Origin: AC-32 sp963763475
GTDB taxonomy: Bacteria > Actinomycetota > Thermoleophilia > Gaiellales > Gaiellaceae
DNA length: 64,000 nucleotides
Assembly: GCA_963763475.1 (NCBI GenBank)
Contig: CAVXOR010000001.1
Coordinates: 124,001-188,000, forward strand
Direction: 5' to 3'
This document shows positions 57,119-64,000 of this stretch, piece by piece. Under the pieces are notes generated by a model. That model was given only the letters and a program-made list of their open reading frames with translations, did no database searches and had not been told where the DNA came from. Each line of letters starts with the position of its first letter. Position 1 is the first letter of the stretch. The position numbers were made by a program, and so were the translations under genes.

Positions 57119-58324
57119 GTGCGCGCCGCGCCTCTGGTCGCCGTCGCCCTCGTTTGTGCCCTGCTCGGCGGTCTCGCCGTGCTCGGGCTCGGCGAGCTGA
57201 CGGGCTGGACCGACTCGGGCTCGACGACGACCGTCTTTCGCGCTACGCCGGCGACGGGACCGTCCGGGACGGCGGCGACCGCCGCGGTGGCGCCGAACGC
57301 GAAGCCGCTCGCCGGCAACGGCTTCAGCCCGAGGGCGATCTACGCCAACCGCGTGGCCGGCGTGGTGACGATCGTCTCCGTCTTCGGCACCGACCCGGAG
57401 ACCGCGACCCAGGCCCAGGGCTCCGGCTTCGTCGTCTCGCCGAAGGGCTACATCCTGACCAACTCGCACGTGATCACCGACGCGGGCAGCGGCTCGGTGG
57501 CCAAGCCGGCGGACAAGGTCTACGTCGAGTTCCAGGACCGCGACCGGGCCGAGGCGACGATCGTGGGCTGGGACGTCTTCGACGACGTGGGCCTGATCAA
57601 GGTCGATCCCTCGGCGCATTCGCTGGTGCCGGTCCCACTCGGCAACTCGGCGGCCGTCGCGGTCGGTGAACCGGTCGCCGCGATCGGAAGCCCGTTCGGC
57701 AACGAGGACTCGCTCGGGGTCGGCGTCGTCTCGGCGACGCACCGCTCGATCGACTCGCTGACCTCCAACTTCAAGCTCGTGGACGCGATCCAGACCGACG
57801 CGCCGATCAACCACGGCAACTCCGGCGGCCCGCTGTTCGACGCTCGCGGCCGGGTGGTCGGGATCAACGCCCAGATCCGCAGTCAGAGCGGACAGGCCGA
57901 GGGCGTCGGCTTCGCGGTGCCGATCAACTCCGCCCGGCGCTCGATGGCGCAGCTGATCGCCAACGGCTCGGTCTCGTACGCATACGTGGGCGTCGAGACT
58001 GCCGACCTGACGCCTGCGCTCGCGCGCCACTTCGACTACGCGGTCAACCGTGGCGCGGTCGTGACCGGTGTCGTCGCCGGCAGTCCCGCGGCCAGGGCGG
58101 GCCTGCGGGCCGACCGCTCGCGCGGCCTGGCTTTCGGGCTCGAGTTCCCGCGCAGGGGCGACGTGATCGTGGCGATCGACGGCCAGCGGGTCTCCGGTTC
58201 GGAGGACATTGCGCGAATTGTCACGAGCCTGAATCCAGGCCAGGTGACCCACTTCGCGATCCAGCGCGGCGACTCACGGCTGGACCTCCCGCTGCGCCTC
58301 GGCGAGCGTTCCGAGACGAACTAG
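57119..58324 (+). CDS. HtrA/DegP-family serine protease with PDZ domain
   Basis: A 401-residue protease. An N-terminal TM/signal anchor (about 5-27) is followed by a Thr/Ala/Pro-rich linker, the trypsin-like domain with His in LTNSHVITDAG, Asp in FDDVGLIKVD and Ser in HGNSGGPLFD, and one PDZ domain (about 300-395, GVVAGSPAARAGL and GDVIVAIDGQ). It degrades or refolds damaged envelope proteins. GTG start at 57119 has TACAGT nine bases before it (57104-57109), so it can be expressed apart from the upstream two-component system, which probably controls envelope stress (inference). Confidence 0.95.
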   Translation: MRAAPLVAVALVCALLGGLAVLGLGELTGWTDSGSTTTVFRATPATGPSGTAATAAVAPNAKPLAGNGFSPRAIYANRVAGVVTIVSVFGTDPETATQAQGSGFVVSPKGYILTNSHVITDAGSGSVAKPADKVYVEFQDRDRAEATIVGWDVFDDVGLIKVDPSAHSLVPVPLGNSAAVAVGEPVAAIGSPFGNEDSLGVGVVSATHRSIDSLTSNFKLVDAIQTDAPINHGNSGGPLFDARGRVVGINAQIRSQSGQAEGVGFAVPINSARRSMAQLIANGSVSYAYVGVETADLTPALARHFDYAVNRGAVVTGVVAGSPAARAGLRADRSRGLAFGLEFPRRGDVIVAIDGQRVSGSEDIARIVTSLNPGQVTHFAIQRGDSRLDLPLRLGERSETN

Positions 58325-58335
58325 GATCCGAGCCC

Positions 58336-58410
58336 GTGTCCTTCGATGCCAAGACCGACCGTTCCTTCTGGTTAGGCGCGCGTTCCGGACGGGAAGGCAC
58401 CACGCGATGA
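58336..58410 (+). CDS. Possible 24-residue leaderless peptide coupled to the RsbW-like gene
   Basis: GTG at 58336 opens 24 codons, VSFDAKTDRSFWLGARSGRE and four more, with TGA at 58408-58410 overlapping the next gene's ATG (ATGA). TAGGAT (58322-58327) lies eight bases before the GTG, the same promoter spacing seen at many genes in this window. The leucine is encoded by TTA, a very rare codon in such GC-rich DNA. It may be a translational-coupling leader peptide or chance; I do not recognise it. Confidence 0.35.
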   Translation: MSFDAKTDRSFWLGARSGREGTTR

Positions 58411-58826
58411 GCGAAGAGGGCCGCTCCGTCCGTCTGACCATCCCCGCGAAACCCGAGTACATCACCCTCGGGCGGCTCGCCCTGACCGCGATCGCCGGTG
58501 TCCGGCCGCTGTCGGACGAGACCCTGCACGACCTCAAGCTCGCGCTGACCGAGGCCTGCACGAACTCGGTCAAGCACGCCTACGGAGCCGATGGAGTCGG
58601 CAGCGTGGACATCGTCTACGAGCTGCTGGCCGACCGGCTCGCGGTCGAGGTCGGCGACGCCGGCACAGGCTTCGACCCGGGTGTCGCGCACGACAATGGT
58701 GACGACGAGCTCGAGGAGGGCGGCCTCGGGATCGCGATCATCCGTGCGCTCACCGACGAGGTCGAGTTCGGCAAGCGAGAAGGCGGCGGCTCCCGCCTCC
58801 GGTTCGTCAAGCTGCTGACCGACTGA
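58407..58826 (+). CDS. RsbW-like ATP-binding regulatory protein (GHKL/HATPase_c_2)
   Basis: A 139-residue GHKL ATPase of anti-sigma/serine-kinase type. LTEACTNSVKHAYG holds the E-A-x-x-N N box, VEVGDAGTGFDP the G1 box and EEGGLGIAIIRALTDEVEF the G2 region. RsbW and SpoIIAB proteins of this type bind a sigma factor and phosphorylate an anti-anti-sigma. Neither partner adjoins here. The ATG overlaps the preceding short frame; GGAAGG lies nine bases upstream. Confidence 0.88.
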   Translation: MSEEGRSVRLTIPAKPEYITLGRLALTAIAGVRPLSDETLHDLKLALTEACTNSVKHAYGADGVGSVDIVYELLADRLAVEVGDAGTGFDPGVAHDNGDDELEEGGLGIAIIRALTDEVEFGKREGGGSRLRFVKLLTD

Positions 58827-58863
58827 ACGCCGCGGGGCCGATCGCTATCCTCGGCGGCCGCTG

Positions 58864-60150
58864 ATGCTTCAGCTCGTCAACGTCGGACAGAAGTCGCTCG
58901 CGGACTACGCGACTATCGCCACGCGTGGGCTGATGGAGGAGATCAGGCGCCTCTCGGAGCCCCTCCGCGGGAAGCGGCTCGTGCACCTCTCGGCGACAGC
59001 CTTCGGCGGTGGCGTGGCCGAGATCAACTACGCGCTCGTGCCGCTGATGCGCGACGCCGGCCTCGACGCGGAGTGGCGGATCATCGCCGGCGCGGAGGAG
59101 TTCTTCGCCGCGACGAAGACGATCCACAACGCGCTCCAGGGCGACGCCACCGGGCTAACGCCGACACAGCAGGAGGTCTACCGCCGCTTCCAGGCGCTGA
59201 ACGCCGAGGAGTTCTCGGACGAGTACGACTACGTGCTCGTCCACGACCCGCAGCCGGCGGGGATGATCGAGCAGTTCCCCGACACCGACGCGCACTGGAT
59301 CTGGCGCTGCCACATCGATCTCTCGCAGCCGAACCGCGAGGTGCTCGACTTCCTCCTGCCGTGGCTGGCGCGGTACGACGCGGCGATCTTCCACATGCAG
59401 GAGTACGTCCCGCGCGGAGCGGAGCTGCCGCAGGCCTACATCTGGCCGCCCGCAATCGACCCCTTGACCCCGAAGAACATGGCCCTCTCACCGGAAGACG
59501 CCGCCTACATCGTCGATCAGTTCGGGATCGACGTCGAGCGGCCGCTGCTGACGCAGGTCTCCCGCTTCGACCCCTGGAAGGACCCGCTCGGCGTGATCGA
59601 CGCCTACCGGCTGGTCAAGGCCGAGTATCCGGAGGTGCAGCTCGCGCTCGTCGGCTCGATGGCGCACGACGATCCGGAGGGCTGGGACTACTACAACCGC
59701 ACCGTCACCTACGCCGACGGCGACCCGGACGTCTACATCCTCTCCAACCTGAACAACATCGGGTCGGTCGAGGTCAACGCCTTCCAGGTCCACTCCGCGG
59801 CGGCGATCCAGAAGTCGACGAAGGAGGGCTTCGGCCTCACCGTCACCGAGGCGCTCTGGAAGACCCGGCCGATGGTGGCGAGCCGCGTGGGCGGGATCGT
59901 GGCGCAGATCCAGGACGGCGAGACCGGCTGGCTCGTCGACCCGCACTCGCCGGACGAGTGCGCGCAGGCCTGCCGCGAGATCCTGGGCGACCCGGCCGCG
60001 GCGCGGCAGCGGGCCTTGCGCGGGAAGGAGTTCGTGCGCCGCAACTTCCTCATGCCGCGGCTGCTCCGCGACTGGCTGGTGCTGCTGAACAAGCTCGACG
60101 GCAACGACACCGAAGGCGCCGAGGTCACAGCCGCGGCCGCGGCGGGTTAG
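58864..60150 (+). CDS. Trehalose synthase/phosphorylase-like glycosyltransferase (TreT type, GT4)
   Basis: A 428-residue GT-B enzyme. HLSATAFGGGVAEINYALVPLM is the GT4 acceptor-side motif (split), WIWRCHIDLSQPNREV and RYDAAIFHMQEYVP mark the trehalose synthase/phosphorylase group, and the donor site contains SRFDPWKDPLGVIDAY, STKEGFGLTVTEALW and ASRVGGIVAQI. TreT makes trehalose from a nucleotide-glucose and glucose; trehalose phosphorylase is the alternative. TATCCT lies 12 bases before the ATG. otsA follows 31 bases downstream. Confidence 0.9.
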   Translation: MLQLVNVGQKSLADYATIATRGLMEEIRRLSEPLRGKRLVHLSATAFGGGVAEINYALVPLMRDAGLDAEWRIIAGAEEFFAATKTIHNALQGDATGLTPTQQEVYRRFQALNAEEFSDEYDYVLVHDPQPAGMIEQFPDTDAHWIWRCHIDLSQPNREVLDFLLPWLARYDAAIFHMQEYVPRGAELPQAYIWPPAIDPLTPKNMALSPEDAAYIVDQFGIDVERPLLTQVSRFDPWKDPLGVIDAYRLVKAEYPEVQLALVGSMAHDDPEGWDYYNRTVTYADGDPDVYILSNLNNIGSVEVNAFQVHSAAAIQKSTKEGFGLTVTEALWKTRPMVASRVGGIVAQIQDGETGWLVDPHSPDECAQACREILGDPAAARQRALRGKEFVRRNFLMPRLLRDWLVLLNKLDGNDTEGAEVTAAAAAG

Positions 60151-60181
60151 CGCCTCCCCGCCCGGGTAGGGTGGACGGCGC

Positions 60182-61648
60182 ATGTCCTCGCGGCGCAAGC
60201 TGATCGTCGTTTCGAACCGCGGGCCGATCACCTACGCTCGCGGGGCCGACGGCGAGCGGACGGCCAAGCGCGGCGGCGGCGGCCTCGTCACCGCGCTGCG
60301 GAGCTTGGTGTCGCACCACGACGTGACCTGGGTCGCCAGTGCGATGAGCGACGAGGACCGTGCGGTCGCGGTCGAGTCGGGCGGGGCTGCGATCGAGGAG
60401 CGCTCGCGGGACGGCTCGCCCTTTCGCCTGCGCCTCGTCGCACACGACGAGCGGGCCTACGACTGGTTCTACAACGTCGTCTCGAACCCGATGCTCTGGT
60501 TTCTCCAGCACTACCTCTGGGAGCTTGCGTACGAGCCGTCGATCGACATCGCCCTGCAGCACGCGTGGGATGGCGGCTACGCGCGGGTCAACGAGACCTT
60601 CGCCGAGGCCGTGCTCGAGGAGCTGGAGGCCGAGCCCGAGGCGGCGGTCTTCTTCCACGACTACCACCTCTACCTCGCGCCACGGCTCGTGCGCGAGCGC
60701 GCCCCGGACGCGCTGCTCGCCCACTTCGTCCACATCCCGTGGCCCCAGACCGACTACTGGCATGTGCTGCCCGACCGGATCCGGCGAGCAGTCCACGAGG
60801 GCGTGCTCGCCAACGACCTGATCGGGTTCCACACGCGCCAGTGGAGCCTGAACTTCATGCGGGCCGCCAGCGACGTGGCCGGCGCAGAAGCCGACTTCGG
60901 CGAGGGCCTCGTCTCCCACGAAGACCGCCGCACGCTCGTGACGGTGCACCCGATCTCGGTCGAGCCGGCCGAGTTCGACGAGCTGGCCTCGAGCGACGCC
61001 GTGCTCGAGGCGGAGCGCGAGCTGGTCGCGCGCAGGCCCGAGAAGCTGGTCCTGCGGGTCGACCGCACCGACCCTTCGAAGAACATCGTCCGCGGCTTCC
61101 GCGCCTTCGAGCTCTACCTCGACGCTCACCCGGAGATGCACCAGCGGGTCGGGATGCTCGCGCTGCTCGACCCGTCGCGGCAGGACATTCCCGAGTACGC
61201 CGAGTACCTCGGCGCGATCCAGCGCGAGGCCCGCCGCGTCAACGACCGCTTCCAGCAGAACGGCTGGTCCCCGATCGAGCTGTCGATCGAGGACAACTTC
61301 ATCGGCTCCGTGGCCGCCTACAAGCAGTTCGACGCGCTGTTCGTGAACGCGATCTTCGACGGGATGAACCTGGTCGCCAAGGAGGCGCCGCTCGTCAACG
61401 AGCGCGACGGCGTGCTGATCCTCTCCGAGAACGCCGGCGCCCACGCCGAGCTGGGCGAGTGGGCGCTGACGGTCAACCCGTTCGACGTCGCAGGCCAGGC
61501 CGAGGCGATCCACACGGCGCTGACGATGGGGGAGTCCGAGCGGCAGGCGCGGCTGGAGGGGATCCGAACCCACGTCCGCGAGCACGACGTGGCCGGGTGG
61601 ATCGAAGCGCAGCTGGCCGACCTCGACCGCTGCCGCGCGCAGGTCTAG
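60182..61648 (+). CDS. otsA: Alpha,alpha-trehalose-phosphate synthase
   Basis: A 488-residue GT20 enzyme that joins UDP- or GDP-glucose to glucose-6-phosphate. It begins KLIVVSNRGPITY, has GGGGLVTAL, FFHDYHLYLAPRLVRERAP, HFVHIPWPQTDYWHVLP, IGFHTRQW, VDRTDPSKNIVRGFRAFE and DGMNLVAKE with NAGA, all on the OtsA pattern. No OtsB phosphatase domain or gene is present. TAGGGT lies nine bases before the ATG. Stop TAG shares CTAG with the convergent DUF1801 gene. With the TreT-like gene it gives two routes to trehalose. Confidence 0.95.
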   Translation: MSSRRKLIVVSNRGPITYARGADGERTAKRGGGGLVTALRSLVSHHDVTWVASAMSDEDRAVAVESGGAAIEERSRDGSPFRLRLVAHDERAYDWFYNVVSNPMLWFLQHYLWELAYEPSIDIALQHAWDGGYARVNETFAEAVLEELEAEPEAAVFFHDYHLYLAPRLVRERAPDALLAHFVHIPWPQTDYWHVLPDRIRRAVHEGVLANDLIGFHTRQWSLNFMRAASDVAGAEADFGEGLVSHEDRRTLVTVHPISVEPAEFDELASSDAVLEAERELVARRPEKLVLRVDRTDPSKNIVRGFRAFELYLDAHPEMHQRVGMLALLDPSRQDIPEYAEYLGAIQREARRVNDRFQQNGWSPIELSIEDNFIGSVAAYKQFDALFVNAIFDGMNLVAKEAPLVNERDGVLILSENAGAHAELGEWALTVNPFDVAGQAEAIHTALTMGESERQARLEGIRTHVREHDVAGWIEAQLADLDRCRAQV

Positions 61649-62034
61649 CGCGTCAGGTTCAGCGCCACGGCCTCGCGCACGAGGTCCTTCAGGGCGCCTT
61701 CGTCGAGCTCGTCGTTCTCCTTGATGTCGATCGCGCGCCTGACCTTGCCCTCGAGGCTGGAGTTGAAGAGCCCGGCCGGATCGCCCAATGCGGCACCCTT
61801 GAAGAAGGTCAGCTTGACCACGCTCTTGTAGGTCTCACCGGTGCAGATGCCGCCGTTGCGCGACCAGACCGGCGTTCCGGGGCTCGTGGCCTTCGCCCAC
61901 TTCCACTCCTCGACGATCTCGGGGTCGGCGTCCTTGATGATCCGCCGAACCTTCGCGAGCATCTCGCCGCGCCAGTCGCCGAGCTCGGCGATCCGCTCGT
62001 CGATCTGCTCCGAAACATTCACGTCGGCGCTCAC
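61645..62034 (-). CDS. DUF1801-family protein
   Basis: A 129-residue protein of the DUF1801 (YdhG-like) family: IDERIAELGDWRGEMLAKVRRIIKD, EEWKWAKATSPGTPVWSRNGGIC and VKLTFFKGAALGDPAGLFNSSLEG (motifs split). The fold is similar to frataxin/iron-sulfur-related proteins, but no function is established. GTG 62034 is set by the GTGA overlap with the upstream small gene. Confidence 0.86.
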   Translation of the reverse strand: MSADVNVSEQIDERIAELGDWRGEMLAKVRRIIKDADPEIVEEWKWAKATSPGTPVWSRNGGICTGETYKSVVKLTFFKGAALGDPAGLFNSSLEGKVRRAIDIKENDELDEGALKDLVREAVALNLTR

Positions 62035-62315
62035 AGGGCGAACTTCTCCACGACGACGACGCCGTTGTACTCGTGCACGACGCGCTCGACGTCGGGCTTC
62101 TCGTGCCCGGGCCTGATCATGAACCAGGCCTCGTTTGAGCGGACTTGCAGATAGTCCTCGAGCGAGACGGAGATCTTCTCGAAGCAGGTCTCGTCGCCGC
62201 ACTCGCAGACCCACTCCGGGTCGGGGCCGGAGTAGTTCCCCTGGATCTGCGCCACCCGCTCGTTCACCTCGCGGAAGAGCTTCTCGTTCTCGATGATCCG
62301 TTCTTCCCGATCCAT
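62031..62315 (-). CDS. Small zinc-motif protein of unknown function
   Basis: A 94-residue protein with a cysteine cluster CECGDETC (about 37-44), a likely metal site, within WVCECGDETCFEKISVSLED; then RPGHEKPDVERVVHEYNGVVVVEKF. Helical N-terminus. I know related small proteins in actinobacteria by this pattern only; none has an established role. ATG at 62315, with TAGCAT 12 bases before it on the same strand. Confidence 0.75.
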   Translation of the reverse strand: MDREERIIENEKLFREVNERVAQIQGNYSGPDPEWVCECGDETCFEKISVSLEDYLQVRSNEAWFMIRPGHEKPDVERVVHEYNGVVVVEKFAL

Positions 62316-62355
62316 GGCCCCGAGGCCATGCTACTCCTCGGTCTAGGATCACGTG

Positions 62356-63945
62356 ATGGCGCGGGAGACGCAGGCCGCCGCACTGCTGCGCTCGGTCAAC
62401 CCGGCGACGCTCGAGGAGCTCGGCTCGGTCGCCGTCTCGCCGCCGGAGGAGATTTCCGAGACGGTCGTCGAGGCACGGCTCGCGGCCGAGCGCTGGGCGC
62501 GGTCGTCCTTCCCGGAGCGCCGCGCGCTGCTCTCCGCGGTCGCCCAGGAAGCCCTTGCCCGCGCCGACCTGCTCGCGGCGACGGTGACGGCCGAGTCGGG
62601 CAAGCCGCTCGTCGAGTCGTACACGGCCGAGCTGTTCGTCGCGCTCGACAACCTGCTCTGGGCGGCGGAGAACGCTCCCCGCGTGCTGGCCCCGGAGCGG
62701 GTTCGCTTCCCGCAGCCCCACCTGCGGCACAAGCGCGGCCGGCTGCTCCACGATCCGCTGGGCGTGATCGCCGTGATCTCGCCGTGGAACTTCCCGCTGG
62801 GGATCCCGCTCACCCAGGTGGCCTTCGCCGTCGCGGCCGGGAACGCGGTCGTGGTCAAGCCATCCGAGCTGACGCCGCTGACCGGCGGGTGGGTCGAGCG
62901 CCTTTTCCGGGAGGCGGGTGCCCCGGACGGGCTCGTCCGCGTCGTCCAGGGAGGCGCCGAGACGGGCGAGGCGCTGGTGCGATCGCCGGGCGTGGGCAAG
63001 GTCGTCTTCACCGGGTCGGGCGAAGTCGGGCGCAAGGTCGCCGCCGCGGCGGGCGAGCGGCTACGGCCGGTGACGCTCGAGCTCGGCGGCAAGGACCCGA
63101 TGCTCGTCTTCACGGACGCCGACCTCGACCGCGCGATCGCCGGCGCGCTCTGGGGCTCGTTCTCGAACTGCGGTCAGGTCTGCTCGGCCGTCGAGCGGAT
63201 CTACGTCGAGCAGCCGCTGCACGAGGCGTTCGTCGAGGAGCTCGTGCGTCGGACGCGTGAGCTGCGGCTCGGGCGCGGCGACGAGCTGGAGACGGAGCTC
63301 GGCCCGCTGGTGGCGGAGGACCGGAGAGCGCACGTCGAGGAGCTGGTCTCCGATGCGGTCGGGCGCGGCGCGGAGCTGCGCACCGGCGGGCGGCGGGCCG
63401 ACGTGGGCCTGCCGGGCTGGTTCTACGAGCCGACCGTGCTGACCGGCGTGGAGCAGGAGGCTCGCGTCGAGCAGGAGGAGATCTTCGGTCCGGTGGTGAC
63501 GGTCAATCCCTTCCGCGACGAGGACGAGGCCGTGCGCAAGGCCAACGGCTCGAGCTTCGGTCTCGGCGCGAGCATCTGGACGCGCGACCTCGAGCGGGCG
63601 CGGCGTCTGGCGCCACGACTCGACGCCGGCTCGGTCTGGACGAACGACGTCTCCTACTCCTACGGCACCGGCCAGGCCTCCTGGGGCGGCACGAAGGAGT
63701 CCGGCTTCGGGCGCACGCACTCCAAGCACGGCCTGTACGAGCTCTCGCGCGTGAAGTTCGCCGACCTGGACAGCGGCCGCGTGCCCGTTCCTTGGTGGTA
63801 CCCGTACGACGACGGCATCCTGGACGGCCTCGCCGGCGTGCTCGAGCTGCTCTACGGCGAGGGCTTCGCGCGCAAGCTCGGCAAAGCCTGGCAGCACCGG
63901 CGCGGGCTCGTCCGGCTCGGGCGGCGGTACCTTTCCGGGTCGTGA
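62356..63945 (+). CDS. Aldehyde dehydrogenase family (succinate-semialdehyde-like) protein
   Basis: A 529-residue NAD(P)-dependent dehydrogenase. ISPWNFPLGIPLTQVA, the cofactor loop KPSELTPLTGGWVERLF, FTGSGEVGRKV, Glu in ELGGKDPMLVF and the catalytic Cys in SFSNCGQVCSAVERIYV are all present. A C-terminal extension of about 50 residues (WYPYDDGILDGLAGVLELLYG) exceeds the family end and may help the oligomer or membrane contact. Start ATG 62356 is preferred over GTG 62353 because TAGGAT lies six bases before the ATG. Substrate not readable. Confidence 0.93.
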   Translation: MARETQAAALLRSVNPATLEELGSVAVSPPEEISETVVEARLAAERWARSSFPERRALLSAVAQEALARADLLAATVTAESGKPLVESYTAELFVALDNLLWAAENAPRVLAPERVRFPQPHLRHKRGRLLHDPLGVIAVISPWNFPLGIPLTQVAFAVAAGNAVVVKPSELTPLTGGWVERLFREAGAPDGLVRVVQGGAETGEALVRSPGVGKVVFTGSGEVGRKVAAAAGERLRPVTLELGGKDPMLVFTDADLDRAIAGALWGSFSNCGQVCSAVERIYVEQPLHEAFVEELVRRTRELRLGRGDELETELGPLVAEDRRAHVEELVSDAVGRGAELRTGGRRADVGLPGWFYEPTVLTGVEQEARVEQEEIFGPVVTVNPFRDEDEAVRKANGSSFGLGASIWTRDLERARRLAPRLDAGSVWTNDVSYSYGTGQASWGGTKESGFGRTHSKHGLYELSRVKFADLDSGRVPVPWWYPYDDGILDGLAGVLELLYGEGFARKLGKAWQHRRGLVRLGRRYLSGS

Positions 63946-64000
63946 GCGAGCTCTCGCACGTGGACGAGGCCGGGGAGGTCCGGATGGTGGACGTCGGCGG
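63942..64000 (+). CDS. moaC: Cyclic pyranopterin monophosphate synthase, N-terminal fragment (window edge)
   Basis: The first 19-20 residues, VSELSHVDEAGEVRMVDVGG, match the MoaC N-terminus (S-x-L-(S/T)-H-(L/V)-D-E-x-G-x-x-x-M-V-D-V). GTG start in a GTGA overlap with the aldehyde dehydrogenase. It continues beyond the window. It fits with moeA at 51-52 kb. Confidence 0.85.
   Translation, partial: MSELSHVDEAGEVRMVDVG

Noticed and set aside
62349..62356. ATCACGTGAT upstream of the aldehyde dehydrogenase as parS or as an operator
   Set aside because: The parS outer arms are absent; a short palindrome next to a start codon is not enough, and the TAGGAT -10 explains the AT content.

Overview
The window comes from a GC-rich bacterium and contains its chromosomal replication origin neighbourhood. 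On the minus strand lie dnaA, dnaN, recF, a DUF721 gene, gyrB and gyrA. On the plus strand, starting just beyond dnaA, lie rpmH, rnpA, yidD, yidC, jag, rsmG, parA and parB. High GC, frequent GTG/TTG starts, a class E-type sortase, Ku/LigD, trehalose genes and the gene complement suggest a deep-branching actinobacterium, most likely class Thermoleophilia (Gaiellales/Solirubrobacterales). The lineage is an inference; no 16S rRNA gene is present.

Left arm (1-21.7 kb): the end of an ABC exporter pair, rsgA, a ku-ligD repair operon, accD-accA with a zinc-ribbon arginase-like gene, a two-domain GNAT gene, a HAD hydrolase and an orphan PIN gene upstream. A lipoprotein esterase follows, then a fatty-acid operon (ECF sigma factor, fabZ, fabH, fabD, fabG, fabF) diverging from birA. 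After that come a secreted amidase-like protein, an NfeD/ClpP-class protease with its slipin partner, and a GalT-like transferase. Centre (21.7-36 kb): the origin block, with clustered DnaA-box-like sites between dnaA and rpmH (31.34-31.47 kb).

Right arm (36-64 kb): an EEP-family nuclease, tRNA-Ile(GAU), a bifunctional nuclease-family protein, chorismate mutase, envelope genes (PrcB-like, L,D-transpeptidase, CPBP protease, class A PBP, MscS channel), a cobalamin/iron-type binding lipoprotein, several glycosyltransferases, moeA, sortase, an M28-like membrane protein, a response regulator/histidine kinase/HtrA trio, an RsbW-like ATPase, two trehalose-forming enzymes, an aldehyde dehydrogenase and the start of moaC.

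The layout is very compact. Consecutive genes overlap by ATGA or GTGA, and three convergent pairs share one CTAG as both stop codons. At many operon-leading genes a TANNNT -10 hexamer sits only 6-10 nt before the start codon, which suggests widespread leaderless transcription. At three divergent pairs one AT-rich block appears to serve as -10 for both directions. Three genes (fabG, the galT-like gene, recF) have no ATG/GTG/TTG at their natural N-terminus and offer CTG instead. No mobile element, CRISPR array, rRNA gene or prophage was seen.
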